A stretch of DNA of 64,000 nt from positions 1,674,001 through 1,738,000 of the forward strand of contig NZ_CP140152.1 of the NCBI RefSeq assembly GCF_034479515.1. Reading direction: 5' to 3'. The notes below the pieces were generated by a model. It did no database searches and was not told where the DNA came from. It saw nothing but the letters and a program-made list of their open reading frames with translations. Below, piece after piece: positions 18,883-29,100 of this stretch. Each line of letters opens with the position of its first letter. Within the stretch, counting starts at the first letter, position 1. Source of the stretch: Duganella zoogloeoides. Lineage in GTDB: Bacteria > Pseudomonadota > Gammaproteobacteria > Burkholderiales > Burkholderiaceae_D. A program made the position numbers and the translations under genes.

Positions 18883-20784
18883 CTAACTCTTGCGCGGCAT
18901 GGCCCGCAAGCAAGTATTAAGCGCATCCTCGAACGAAGCGGACACGTGGTCGGCCTGCGGGAAGTCGCAGTCCTTGAGGTCGCGGTTGCCGAACGGGCTG
19001 GGCAGCAGCACCGCCAACTGCTTGGCGTGCGGCAGGCGCACCCGCAGCTCGGCCATCAGCTGGCGCATTTGCGGCGTATCGTTGACCGGATCGACCGTCA
19101 CCAGGCACACGATGGATACCAGCTCGGCAGTGGCTTCGGGCGGCAGCGGCTCGTCGATGTCTTCGCTGCTCATGCTGCGGGCGTCGAGTTTCTGGTCGCG
19201 CATGATGCGCACCAGGATCTCGGTGGCCAGCTCGTCGTACGACGTCGCCAGGCCCACGCTCAGGATCAGGCTGCCGGGCGGGATGTCGAACGAGCCTTGC
19301 CATTCGCCGGTGGCCGAGATGCGCCGCTCGCGCAGCTGGCGCCCGATGCCCATGCCGGCCAGCGCCGAGCTGCCTTTGCCGGCCTTGGGCGCCTTGGGGC
19401 GGCGCCACCACGACTTGCGGTCGCTCAGCGTCTCGATCACGGTAATGATGGCGCTGGTGACCTTGGCCTGTTCATCGGCCGTGATGGTCTTGCCGCGCAG
19501 GTCGAAGTTGGCCAGGTGCAGTGCCGGCACCAGCACGCTGTCGCAGTACTGGGCCAGCGTCTTCTTGCGCATGTAGCGCCGCGCCGCCGCAATGATCTCG
19601 TGGGCGTCGCCCGACAAGGCGCGCTGGTAAAAATTCTGCGGCAAGGTCAGGGCCGGCAATTCTCCGAACATGATTTCCAGCACTTTCAAAGCCCGGATGT
19701 ACCGGCCGGCCACTACCAGGCAGAGGGTGAGCGGCGTGGACAGCACCAGGCCGACCGGGCCCCAGATCCAGCTCCAGAATATCGCCGCCACCACCACCGA
19801 CAGAGGCGACAGCCCGGTCGTGTGGCCGTACAGCTTGGGTTCGACGGTTTGCGCGACCACGATGTCCACGACCAAAAAGATGCCGAATGTCATCAGCGCC
19901 AGCGACCAGCCCGGGTCGATCGCGGCGGCCAGCAGCGTGGCGCACAGCGCGGCGATCCAGAAGCCGACGTAGGGAACGTAGCGCAGCACGGCGGTCATCG
20001 CCGCCCACAGCAGCGCCTGCGACAGGCCGATGATCGACAGCCCGATCCAGATCACCAGCCCGGTGCACGCATTGACTGCGAATTGCGAGATGAAAAAGCG
20101 CGACAGCCGCTCGCCGGCATCGTTGACCGCGACCGTGGTGGCGCGCAAGTCTTCGCCGCCTGCCAGCCGGATGAAGCGGTCGCGCAGCGATTCATGTTCG
20201 AGCAGCACGAAGATCAGCACGATGAAGACGATGCCGGCCGTCTCCAGCGGCGGCCACACCGAAGCGACCACCTTGGAGAGAATTTGCAAGGGCTTCAAGT
20301 CCGGTTCGTGGATTTCCACCAGCACCGGCGTGGTGCCATCGCTGGCCAGGCGCGGCTTTGGCGCCTTGCCGAACTCATCGCTTGAATTCTGGGTCAGGTG
20401 CTCGATCAGTTGCCCGGCCGGGCCGCCGATGCTGCCAATGGTGCCGCGCGTGATCTCGTTGAGCACTTCGAGCTTGGTGGCGATGGTGTCCTGGTACTGC
20501 GGCAGACTGGCGCCCAGGCGCGTGACCTGGGTGACGATCACCGCGCCGGCCATCAGCACCACGGCCGCTACCACGGCCACGCCGGTGAGCACCGAGGCGG
20601 TCGGCCCCAGTCCCACGCGGCGCAATGCCCGCACGAATGGCGCGATCAAAAAGCTCAGGATGAAGGCGAGGGTGATCGGGATCAGCACGTCGCGGCCGAA
20701 ATACAACAGGGCCAGGACGGTGGCGGTGCCGACCAGGCCGACAACGGCGTTGGGTAATGCGCGAGCTGGTAATGAATCTGACAC
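18883..20784 (-). CDS. AI-2E/PerM family transporter with long C-terminal extension
   Basis: An inner-membrane protein of the AI-2 exporter-like/PerM family. Residues 1-370 carry about eight helices and family segments such as LALLYFGRDVLIPITLAFILSF and the C-terminal VDIVVAQTVEPKLYG-type motif. It is followed by about 260 soluble residues, whereas ordinary members end near residue 350-400. GTG 20784 (VSDSLPAR) has an AGGGA ribosome binding site and is preferred to the in-frame GTG at 20826. A TTGACA promoter lies upstream. The transported substrate is unknown. Confidence 0.85.
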   Translation of the reverse strand: MSDSLPARALPNAVVGLVGTATVLALLYFGRDVLIPITLAFILSFLIAPFVRALRRVGLGPTASVLTGVAVVAAVVLMAGAVIVTQVTRLGASLPQYQDTIATKLEVLNEITRGTIGSIGGPAGQLIEHLTQNSSDEFGKAPKPRLASDGTTPVLVEIHEPDLKPLQILSKVVASVWPPLETAGIVFIVLIFVLLEHESLRDRFIRLAGGEDLRATTVAVNDAGERLSRFFISQFAVNACTGLVIWIGLSIIGLSQALLWAAMTAVLRYVPYVGFWIAALCATLLAAAIDPGWSLALMTFGIFLVVDIVVAQTVEPKLYGHTTGLSPLSVVVAAIFWSWIWGPVGLVLSTPLTLCLVVAGRYIRALKVLEIMFGELPALTLPQNFYQRALSGDAHEIIAAARRYMRKKTLAQYCDSVLVPALHLANFDLRGKTITADEQAKVTSAIITVIETLSDRKSWWRRPKAPKAGKGSSALAGMGIGRQLRERRISATGEWQGSFDIPPGSLILSVGLATSYDELATEILVRIMRDQKLDARSMSSEDIDEPLPPEATAELVSIVCLVTVDPVNDTPQMRQLMAELRVRLPHAKQLAVLLPSPFGNRDLKDCDFPQADHVSASFEDALNTCLRAMPRKS

Positions 20785-20837
20785 CGTGTTCCCTGAAAAT
20801 CGTGAGCGTGACGCAGGACGACGCACCTGCCTTGTCG

Positions 20838-20866
20838 AGCCTAGATTATGGGGTGCACGGTGTCAA
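20838..20866 (-). promoter_or_regulatory. Predicted promoter of the AI-2E-family gene
   Basis: On the minus strand TTGACA (20866-20861) and TAGGCT (20843-20838) are 17 bp apart. The -35 is perfect and the -10 keeps the three most important bases. The leader to GTG 20784 would be about 45 nt. Confidence 0.45.
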
Positions 20867-20890
20867 TCGAATTTACCGGACGCAACAGAG

Positions 20891-21445
20891 TCAGCCGGCC
20901 TTTTTCTGAGTAATGCCTGCCGCAAGCATCGCCGCGTCGCGGGCGGCGTTGATCTCGTCCACCATGTCGCTCAGGCCGCGTGCAGTCACCTTCGGTAACA
21001 GCGACTGGTCCACCTTGGACGACGATGTGATGTCAGTGGCACTGGTCTGGCCCGGCAGCGGCAGGAAATTATCGTAAATCACCGTGCCGGGTACGGCGCG
21101 CATCAGCTCGGCCAGGCGGCGGTCGGCCAGGCTCTGGCCGGCAAAGTCTTCGGTCAGTTTCAGACCCGGCACGTTCTGCTGGGTGTAGGCGCTGCCGCTG
21201 TCGTACACCATGGCGACGACCTGGCCATTCTTGACGATCTGGGCGAACACCCGGTCAGGGTTGGCAGCGGCCGCCGCCTGGTTCGCTTGCTGGCGTGCTT
21301 CCATCTGCTGGTCGTGCTGGGCCAGTTCGGCCTGCAAGTGCTCGGGTAGCTTGAATGCCACCATTTTCTTCTGCTCGACCAACTGGCCGATAGAAGTGAC
21401 TGGGCCCTGGATCTTGAACGAAGCCGAACCTTCGATGCGCGACAT
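20891..21445 (-). CDS. Hypothetical protein, 184 residues
   Basis: No family was recognised. The protein begins MSRIEGSASFKIQGPVTSIG, has a Gln/Ala-rich helical stretch near residues 35-60 (about HDQQMEARQQANQAAAAAN), and ends basic (TQKKAG). There is no signal peptide or membrane helix. An AGGAG ribosome binding site supports ATG 21445. It is followed on the same strand by the AI-2E-family gene, 106 bp away, but the latter has its own predicted promoter. The Gln/Ala region could form a coiled coil. Confidence 0.75.
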   Translation of the reverse strand: MSRIEGSASFKIQGPVTSIGQLVEQKKMVAFKLPEHLQAELAQHDQQMEARQQANQAAAAANPDRVFAQIVKNGQVVAMVYDSGSAYTQQNVPGLKLTEDFAGQSLADRRLAELMRAVPGTVIYDNFLPLPGQTSATDITSSSKVDQSLLPKVTARGLSDMVDEINAARDAAMLAAGITQKKAG

Positions 21446-21560
21446 GACAACTCCTTGGTGAATGAGAGGAAGACCAACGGCAGGTTAGCACGAAAGTAAT
21501 TCTTTTGGTAAACATTGACTTTCAACTACGATAGTCGCTCGCGCCATTCACCGCGATTGC

Positions 21561-22343
21561 CTAGAACTTGTAGACCAGGCCGGTCGTCACCATCGGCGTG
21601 GTCTTGCGCTTGGTCAGCGGGCTGTCGGCGGCATCTCCGACCATGCGGGTCAAGCCGGCGGCGCTGGTGACCGACCAGCGCGCGTCGATCGCGTGGTTCC
21701 AGTTGACGCCGACGTTGATGTTTTCGAAGCCGCGTTCGGCGCGGTAGCTACCGTAGCCCGAGCGCGCGCTCTGGGTGGCGGTGACGCCGTAGTAGGTTTG
21801 CGCATGCTTGTTGTCGCCATAGACGGCGGAGGCGTTGAACGACAACTGGTCGCTGGCGCTGGTATAGAACGGGGTGGACGCGCCGATGGTGTAAGTGCTG
21901 CCGTTGTCGCGCCTGGACAGGGCCTGGGCGGTGCTGAGCGACAGGCCGATGGTGCCGACCTGGTAGGTAGCCGTCAGCAGGGCCAGCGCGCCGCCATGGA
22001 CTTTACCCATGCCGCGCAAGTCATCGGAACCGGCGCCGAAGTTGCGCTTGTGCTCGTCGCGCTTGCCGCCATAGCCGAGCGCGGCCGAGAGACCGAAGCC
22101 GCCGGCAGCGGTCTGGTAACCGAGGCCGCGCCGGGTGCTGGCAAAGAAGCCGTTGCCGAAGCTGTGGTCGAGGATGGGAGCGCCCACCAGGTGGTTGTCG
22201 TCGGCGCCGGCGTATTCGGGCACATAGCCGATGCCGATGCCAACCAGCGTACCTTCCGGAGCGGCCTGGGCAGCGGCATGGCCGGCGGCGCCGACAGCGC
22301 ACAGGGAGACGAACAGGGGGGCTAACTTGAGGCTGTAACGCAT
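21561..22343 (-). CDS. MipA/OmpV family outer-membrane protein
   Basis: A 260-residue beta-barrel-like outer-membrane protein with signal peptide MRYSLKLAPLFVSLCAVGAA and cleavage near HAAAQ. The family start GTLVGIGIGYVPEYAGADDN matches the MipA/OmpV N-terminus, repeated beta strands follow, and the C-terminus is the outer-membrane signature TTGLVYKF. E. coli MipA is a scaffold for murein enzymes; many homologues are porin-like or antibiotic-related. The exact role here is unknown. ATG 22343 has an AGGAAA ribosome binding site. Confidence 0.9.
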   Translation of the reverse strand: MRYSLKLAPLFVSLCAVGAAGHAAAQAAPEGTLVGIGIGYVPEYAGADDNHLVGAPILDHSFGNGFFASTRRGLGYQTAAGGFGLSAALGYGGKRDEHKRNFGAGSDDLRGMGKVHGGALALLTATYQVGTIGLSLSTAQALSRRDNGSTYTIGASTPFYTSASDQLSFNASAVYGDNKHAQTYYGVTATQSARSGYGSYRAERGFENINVGVNWNHAIDARWSVTSAAGLTRMVGDAADSPLTKRKTTPMVTTGLVYKF

Positions 22344-22522
22344 GATGATTTCCTGGAAAGAGTGGTTCGGAGTCTGCTGGCATCTGGACGTGCCGGCTGG
22401 GACGGGTGGCAGTGTGTCACAAACCGCGCCAGACGCCGACACCGCAGGTGCATCGGCATTTCAAGTATCATTTGGCGAATTCACTGGTATCGCCTGCCGA
22501 TGCCGCGTCTCCTGGAGCTGCC

Positions 22523-23221
22523 ATGCCTGATACCCCAGCACTACATTCCTCACCCCAGCCCGCGCTCACGCTGTATTACCACCCGCTGGCGTCGTTCTGC
22601 CACAAGGTGCTGATCGCGCTGTACGAAAACGGCACCGGGTTCGACAAGCGCGTCATCAACGTGGGCGAGGATGCCGACCGCGCCGAGCTCACGGCCATGT
22701 GGCCGATCTGCAAGTTCCCGGTGATCCGCGACCACGAGCGCATGCGCGACATCCCGGAAACCTCGATCATCATCGAGTACCTGGACCACCATTTTCCCGG
22801 CCCGCAGCCGATGATCCCGGCCGACTGGGACGCCGCGCTCGACGTGCGGCTGTGGGACCGGTTCTTCGACAATTACGTGCAGGTGCCGGTGCAGACCATC
22901 GTCACCGGCCACCTGACCGGCATGCAGTGCGACCGCACCAAGGAGCGCACCAAGCTCAAGACCGCCTACAAGATGATCGAGAAGCGCATGGCCAGCCGCT
23001 CGTGGATGAGCGGCGAGCACTTCAGCCTGGCAGACTGCGCGGCGGCGCCGGCGCTGTTCTACGCCGCCACGCTGTTGCCGTTCCCCGAGGAGTACACCAA
23101 CCTGCAGTCGTACTTCGAGCGGCTGGTGGTGCGCCCGTCAGTGCGCCGCGTGCTGGAAGAAGCAAAACCGTACTTCCCGCTGTACCCGTTCGTGGCCGGG
23201 ATTCCCGAGCGCTTCCTGTAG
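22523..23221 (+). CDS. Glutathione S-transferase family protein
   Basis: A 232-residue GST-like protein: N-terminal thioredoxin fold (residues about 10-90, with YYHPLASFCHKVLIALYEN, the cysteine/serine position of beta- and omega-like GSTs) and helical C-terminal domain with LADCAAAPALFYA. The glutathione-contact motif ETSIIIEYLDH is present. ATG 22523 is preferred because of the GGAG ribosome binding site; the longer 22406 start adds unrelated residues. The substrate is unknown and the gene stands alone. Confidence 0.87.
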   Translation: MPDTPALHSSPQPALTLYYHPLASFCHKVLIALYENGTGFDKRVINVGEDADRAELTAMWPICKFPVIRDHERMRDIPETSIIIEYLDHHFPGPQPMIPADWDAALDVRLWDRFFDNYVQVPVQTIVTGHLTGMQCDRTKERTKLKTAYKMIEKRMASRSWMSGEHFSLADCAAAPALFYAATLLPFPEEYTNLQSYFERLVVRPSVRRVLEEAKPYFPLYPFVAGIPERFL

Positions 23222-23251
23222 GGGTTGGTGCAGTGCCGCACGGTGCGCACG

Positions 23252-23290
23252 GTGAGAACTTGGAATGATGGGTTACTTCACTGTTCTCAC
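23252..23290. repeat. Inverted repeat upstream of the SDR gene
   Basis: GTGAGAAC (23252-23259) and GTTCTCAC (23283-23290) are perfect inverted 8-mers with a 23-bp centre, ending 12 bp before the ATG. It could be an operator or leader hairpin. Confidence 0.35.
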
Positions 23291-23302
23291 TGAAAGGCAA
23301 GC

Positions 23303-24328
23303 ATGCAACCTGAAAATCCCAACGCATCGCGCCGGGCCATGGTCGGCGGCCTCGCCACCGGCCTGCTGGGCGCGGCCATCGTTCCTGCCTCGGCAGCTTC
23401 GGCTGCGGACCAGGTCAGCAACGGCACGCCGGCATCCGCGCCAAATGTGCCACTGCTCGATCCGCGCACTGCCTATAAGCAGCCGCCGTTCGAGACGCAA
23501 CAGCAACCATGGCCTGGCCTCTCCGGCAAGATGAACCCGCGCCCCGATCACGGTGAGACTACCTACAAGGGTAGTGGCCGTCTCAAGGGGCGCAAGGCGC
23601 TGATCACCGGTGGCGACTCCGGCATCGGCCGCGCTGCCGCCATTGCCTACGCGCGCGAGGGCGCCGACGTGGCGATCAATTACTTGCCGGCCGAGGAAGC
23701 CGATGCGCGCGAGGTGGCCGACCTGATCCGCGCCGCCGGCCGCAAGGCCGTGCTGATCCCGGGCGACCTCAAAGACGAAGCGTTTTGCCGCCGCCTGGTG
23801 GCGGACGCCGCGCGCGACCTTGGGGGGCTCGACATCGTGGTCAACAATGCCGCGCGCCAGTTTTCGCGCAAGTCCATTCTCGACCTCACCACCGCCGAGT
23901 TCGACGAGACCTATAAAACCAATGTGTATGCGACGTTCTGGGTGACCAAGGCCGCGGTGCCGCTGCTTAAACCCGGCGCGACCATCATCAACACCACCTC
24001 GGTGCAGGCGTACGACCCCAGCGAAAACCTGCTCGACTACGCGTCCACCAAGGCGGCGATCATGAATTTCAGCAAAGGATTGGCCAAGCAGCTCGCGCCC
24101 CAGGGCATCCGCGTCAATGCGGTAGCGCCCGGGCCATTCTGGACCCCGCTGCAGGTGACGGGCGGCCAGCCGCCGGAAAAGCTGCCCGAGTTCGGCGCTG
24201 ACTCGCCGCTGAAACGCCCCGGCCAACCGGCCGAACTGGCTGCCGTATATGTATTGCTGGCCTCTAACGAGTCGAGCTACGCCACCGGCCAGGTGTATGC
24301 GGCAGTGGGCGGAGCGGGGGGGCCATAA
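23303..24328 (+). CDS. Short-chain dehydrogenase with Tat-like leader
   Basis: A 341-residue NAD(P)-dependent oxidoreductase of the YghA/general-stress SDR type. After a leader with twin arginine ([19 protein letters not shown]) and an AxA-like site near PASAASA, residues 30-90 form the linker [17 protein letters not shown]. Then comes the Rossmann motif [14 protein letters not shown], and the catalytic S...YASTK with serine in NTTSVQAYD. The leader may direct it to the Tat pathway. AAAGGCAAGC before ATG 23303 is a moderate ribosome binding site. The substrate is unknown. Confidence 0.88.
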   Translation: MQPENPNASRRAMVGGLATGLLGAAIVPASAASAADQVSNGTPASAPNVPLLDPRTAYKQPPFETQQQPWPGLSGKMNPRPDHGETTYKGSGRLKGRKALITGGDSGIGRAAAIAYAREGADVAINYLPAEEADAREVADLIRAAGRKAVLIPGDLKDEAFCRRLVADAARDLGGLDIVVNNAARQFSRKSILDLTTAEFDETYKTNVYATFWVTKAAVPLLKPGATIINTTSVQAYDPSENLLDYASTKAAIMNFSKGLAKQLAPQGIRVNAVAPGPFWTPLQVTGGQPPEKLPEFGADSPLKRPGQPAELAAVYVLLASNESSYATGQVYAAVGGAGGP

Positions 24329-24335
24329 ATCCCGG

Positions 24336-24869
24336 CTAGTTCTTGTTGCCGCTATCTTCCGCGCTTTGCATGGACGCAGGTTCCTGCATGGCGCGGTTTT
24401 GCGTGGCGACCTGGGCGAAGCGGCTGGCCTGGTCGATCAGGTCGCGGCTTGCGGTCTGGTTGATGCGCCATTGCTGGTCGGTTTCGGCTGCGGCCTTTTG
24501 CGACACCACCTCGGCCAGCGCGGTGGCCGTGCGCGTGGTTTGCGGCACGTGCTGGCGCATCACGTCGGTGATCGAGGTCTGGAAGTCGCTGGCGATTTGC
24601 GCCACGTGCCGCTGGTACGAGTGCAAGGTCTGAGCGACGGCCTCTGCCGTGGGTCCTGCCACTTCACTGCGCTCGGCGGCCGGGGTGAGTACGGCTTGTT
24701 GCCAGGCATTGCTGGACTGTTGCAACCAGTCGCGGCCAAATTGCAGGTTGGCTTCTGCCAGTTGCCGGGTGGAGTGAACCACGGCCAGCGCCACGTCGTT
24801 GACGTACGCGATTCTTGCTGCGATATGCTCTTTGGCTACGGGCGAGATGGTGTCCACAAACGAATTCAT
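24336..24869 (-). CDS. Phasin family protein
   Basis: A 177-residue all-helical protein of the phasin type, which coats polyhydroxyalkanoate granules. The regular amphipathic pattern includes VVHSTRQLAEANLQFGRDWLQQS and a C-terminal helical region ending in an acidic/polar tail. ATG 24869 (MNSFVDTIS) has a GAGGAG ribosome binding site 6 nt away; the longer 24899 start was rejected. It converges on the SDR gene with 7 bp between stops. No phaC or phaZ gene is in the window. Confidence 0.8.
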   Translation of the reverse strand: MNSFVDTISPVAKEHIAARIAYVNDVALAVVHSTRQLAEANLQFGRDWLQQSSNAWQQAVLTPAAERSEVAGPTAEAVAQTLHSYQRHVAQIASDFQTSITDVMRQHVPQTTRTATALAEVVSQKAAAETDQQWRINQTASRDLIDQASRFAQVATQNRAMQEPASMQSAEDSGNKN

Positions 24870-24899
24870 GTCATGCTCCTCAAACTGGAAAGGGGCCAA

Positions 24900-25123
24900 T
24901 ACAGGAAGTGCCGAGAGCGCTTTGGCCGGACGCCCAGCTTCCTATAGTCGCAGGTTAAAGCGCTTTGTGCTACACCTGCGGGACGAGAAAATTTTAATTT
25001 TATTTCACCAATACATTTCTTCGCACCCTAAGCAATGCTTAAGAACTGCAAGCCAACCCAGCCGTGACAGGCTGCTGCCCCTGTGTGCGCCGACTATAAT
25101 ATCTGCTTCTATCAGGAGAAATT
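24900..25123. promoter_or_regulatory. Divergent promoter region of phasin and hydrolase genes
   Basis: The region is AT-rich between two divergent genes. TATAAT at 25095-25100 is a good -10 for the hydrolase, but its -35 is weak. Palindromes AAAGCGCTTT (24957-24966) and TAAGCAATGCTTA (25029-25041) could be operator sites; the eight bases AGCGCTTT of the first recur at 24916-24923. No gene is seen. Confidence 0.4.
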
Positions 25124-25915
25124 ATGTCGGTACCTTCAGTTCTTTATTTGCATGGCGGTCCGGGCCTGGGCCCCGTGTTCGAACTTGCCCGTTATCCCGA
25201 TGCCACCCACGTTCACTGGTGGCGCCAGCCGCTGGCCAAGCCGTGCGCGGCGCGGCCATTCCTGGATTTGCAGGCGTCCGCACTGGACGAGCTGCGCCGG
25301 CTGGCGGCTGAACGCGGCGCCCCGGTCACGCTGGCGGCCAGCTCTTTCGGCGCCCACCTGGCCGTGCACCTGGCGCGCCATGCGCCGGAGCTGATTGCCC
25401 GCATCGTACTGCTGGCCCCCACCTTCGATCCCGAACAGGCCGCGTTGCGCCTGGCCCGGCGCGCGTTCCGCGTGCACACCGACCATCCGTGCGCGGGCCA
25501 GCTGGCCATGGCGCTGGCGGCCTACGAGGATGATCCAGGCCGGCCGCGGTTCTGGGACGTGTTTGGCGCACTGTCGCTGCTGCCCGATGTGACCTCGCTG
25601 TACTTCGGTCCCAACGGTGGTGAAGCGGCAGCGCGCTCGTTCGCGGAACTGATCGAGCAACCGGGCGCCTTCGACGGCCCGACGTCGGTGGCAACCTCGG
25701 ACGATTTTTCGGCGATTGATCGCCGCCCGGTGGTCAGCGCCTTTGGCGGCCCGGTCACGGTGCTGTTCGGCGCGCATGATCCGATGATTGATGCGCAGCA
25801 GGACGAGGCGGTATGGAGTGTGATCTTCCCGCAGGCAGAGTTTTTCAAAGTGGAGACCGGGCATTTCCCGCTGCTGGAACTTACCCTGGAAGAATGCGGG
25901 ATCGGCGCGCCGTAG
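25124..25915 (+). CDS. Alpha/beta-hydrolase
   Basis: A 263-residue alpha/beta-hydrolase with an oxyanion loop HGGPGLGP near residue 10 and the catalytic serine in AASSFGAHLAVH (about residues 67-78). The acid is in FGAHDPMIDA and the histidine is in VETGHFPLLE near residue 250. An AGGAGAAATT ribosome binding site supports ATG 25124. It lies divergent from the phasin gene. The substrate (ester, lipid, or other) cannot be told. Confidence 0.88.
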   Translation: MSVPSVLYLHGGPGLGPVFELARYPDATHVHWWRQPLAKPCAARPFLDLQASALDELRRLAAERGAPVTLAASSFGAHLAVHLARHAPELIARIVLLAPTFDPEQAALRLARRAFRVHTDHPCAGQLAMALAAYEDDPGRPRFWDVFGALSLLPDVTSLYFGPNGGEAAARSFAELIEQPGAFDGPTSVATSDDFSAIDRRPVVSAFGGPVTVLFGAHDPMIDAQQDEAVWSVIFPQAEFFKVETGHFPLLELTLEECGIGAP

Positions 25916-26105
25916 CACACTGCAGCCAGATCCGTTGCCGGGGGGCGGCCGCCTGAAAGCGTCGTTTTGCATCGGCGGACCTCCGCGCAGGCGCGCGATC
26001 CGATGCGGCGCACATTTCAATCAATTGCACACAACCCGTCCCCGCCTTCGCGGCTGTCCGCCATACGGTACGACGGCCAAGGAGCGCTCAGCTTGGCGGC
26101 GTTCG

Positions 26106-29100
26106 CTATTTCGCCGGCTTTTTCGGCTCCGCCGGCCCGATATTTTCATCGATATCGCTTGACGCCGACTGCACCCGCTTGTAGTCCACCGCGCCGCTGT
26201 TCTCCGGCAGTGGCGCACCGGTGTACACCAGCGCCAGTTCGGCCAATGCCGCCGTGTTGTCGGCGCCAAAGCCCGACAGGGCGGTAAAACGCAGCTGGCG
26301 CGCGGTGACATTGCGGCCGAAGGCGATGCGCTGCTGGTCGTAGGTCGAGACCAGCGAACCGCGCTGCAGCTCCTGCCAGTGCGCGCCGTCGTCGCTGGTC
26401 TCCACCAGGTATTCGCGCGCATCGCCCTCGTGGTCGCGGTGGTTCTGGCGCGGCATCAGCACCAGCCCGGAGAATGGCATCGGCTTGGCGAAGGTGATGG
26501 TCAGCGCTTGCGGCATGCGCTGCGCCTTCGGGTCGCCAGCGCTCCAGAACGTGTTCGGATCGCCGTCGATGGCGTAAGCGGGATTGTTGCCTCCCGCCGC
26601 CTGCGCACCGAGCTTTTTCATCACCAGCGTATCGAACAGCGCCAGCCGCACCTCGAAGGCGCTGACGGCCACTTGCGGCTCGAACTGGCTCGACGCCATA
26701 TAGTCGAGCACCGACTTGCGCAGCTGGCGCGCGACGATGCGCTGGTCCAGGTTCGAAACCAGGTCGGCGCTGGCCATCATCAGGCGGCCGTTGCCGACTT
26801 TCGCTTCCACCAGCAAACCCAGTTTGTAGTTGCGGTTCCAGTCATCGACCGGCTGGACGATCGGTTGCAACGCGGGCGGCAATTTATCGAGATTGATGGT
26901 GCGCGCGCCCTTGATCAGTTCCGTCCATTGCCAGTCGTTGAACCGGTCGGTGGGGAAGTGCGCCAGCGCCGGGTGACGGTTGTCGATCGCTACGCCCAGC
27001 GTGCGGCTCCAGGCCGGGTTCATCAGGCGGTTCCAGAACACCGGCACGCTGTCGAGCGGCGGACCGCTCCAGTCCAGGTCCGCTGCCAGCGGCAGGTACA
27101 GCACCTTGCCGCCCTGCGCCAGGCGCGCTTCGGCCGCGTTCCAGCTGCGCGTGACCAGCACATCGGCTGGCTCGGCCGTGTCGGTGGCTGCTGCTGCCGG
27201 ATACACCCAGATGCGCCAGTCGTTTTGCCCTGAAGGGAGTGGTGCGCCGCCGGTCTCGCCTGGCATTGCGCCGGCGATGGTCACCTCCAACCGGTAAGTC
27301 TGCGGCGCCGCCAGGTCGCGCAGCGGCAGTTCGATCGTGCCCAAAGCGATGTTCTTGCCGATGGCGATGGTCTGGCGCGCAAAGGCGCCGCTGGCCGCTA
27401 CCCGGCCGGCGTCGTCCAGCAGTTGCCAGCGCGGCTGCGCATCGACCAACGGGGCGGCGCCGAAGTGCGCCACTTCCACCGGCACGGTCAAGCTGTCGGT
27501 CGTGGTGTATACCCGTTTGGCCAGGCGCGCCAGCGGCACGGTCTCGCCGTTAAAGCGGCGGAACTCGGGCGCCGTCACATAGCCTTTCGGCTCCCAGAAG
27601 GTATCGAGCACGCCGACCAGCGCCGTGCCCTGGCCCAGGTAGTCGTGCAGGTCCAGCAGTTGATAACCGCCCAGGCCCGGCGTGCGCAGGTTCGCTTCGA
27701 TTTCTTCCTTGTAGGCCTGCACCTGGAATTTGCCCGAGGCCCAGGCAAAATCCTTGTTGCGCGCGGCCATGCCGTGGCGCGCCAGCGAGTCGCGGAAGAT
27801 CTCGTAGTTCCCCGGCCGCAGGTAGCCGGTAAATTTATCGATGATGTCGTAGTCGGGGTAGGCCACCCATTGCCCGGTTTCGTGCGACACCACCGGCACG
27901 TTGACACCCTCGAGCGAGGCGCCGTAGTCACGGCCGAACCAGCCGCGCTCGCCGCGCAGCGGCTTGGGGCCGATGCGCTGCATGGCCAGGTAGTCGGTGC
28001 CCTCGGCCAGTCCCGGCACCTGCTTCTCGGTGTGGCCGGTGCCGTTGGTGTACAGCCGGCGCGGATCGGCCTGGCGATAGTGGGCGATCCACTTGTCGAA
28101 TGCTTCCTTCCACTTGCCTTTCGGTTCGTTGCTGGGACTGAGCAGCAGGAACGATGGGTGGTTGCCGTAGGCGCGTATCATGCGCTCGGTTTCTTCGTAC
28201 AGCATCGCCTCCATGGCCGTGCCGGGCGAGACGTCGTTCCACATGCCCGGTTCCGGTTGCAGGTACACCCCCAGTTCGTCCGCGGCCTGGAACGCTGCCT
28301 CGGGCGGGCAGAACGAGTGGAAGCGGATGTGATTGATGCCCCAGTCCTTGTTGATCTGGATAATCTTGCGCCAGTAGGCGAGGTCGGTGGGCGGATAGCC
28401 GGTGAGCGGGAAGTCGCCGCCGTGGTGGGTGCCGCGCAGGAAGATGGTGCGGCCGTTGAGCACGAAGTCCTTGCCGACGGCGGTGATCTGGGCAAAGCCG
28501 AAGCGTACGTTCTTCGTGTGGGCGGCATGCGGGCCTTGCAGTTGCAGGCGCAGGTCGTGCAGCACCGGGTGGAATTCGTCCCAGGTCTGCGCGTTGGCTG
28601 CAAACTTGACGGTGATCTCGGCGCTGCCGCCGCTCTCGCTCCAGCGCACCGGGTGGCGCACGCCATTGGCAGTGATGGTACCGCTGCCGGCGCGACCACC
28701 GGCGTTGCCGATCCTGATTTTCACCAGGGCGGTGCGGTTTTGCACGTTCGGGTACACCTGGGCGTCGTCGATCCATACGGGGGACGTCGCGCGCAGTTCC
28801 AGTTTGCCGATGATGCCGTTCCAGCTCATGCCCAGCGAATCGGAGACCGAGTGGGCATCGGGCCGGTACGCCATCAGCATACGGTTGTCCACCCGGATCG
28901 AGATGCGGTGGCGGCCCGGCGCCAGCAGGCCCAGGTCGTAATCATGCGCCGCCACCAGGCTGAGATTACTGCCCACCTGGCGGTCATCGACCCACACGGT
29001 GGATCCCCAGCGCGGCCGCTCCAGGTGCAGCACCACGCGCTGCCCGCGCCAGCCCTTCGGCACATCGCCCCGGCCGCCTGCTGCGGCCGGAATATCACCC

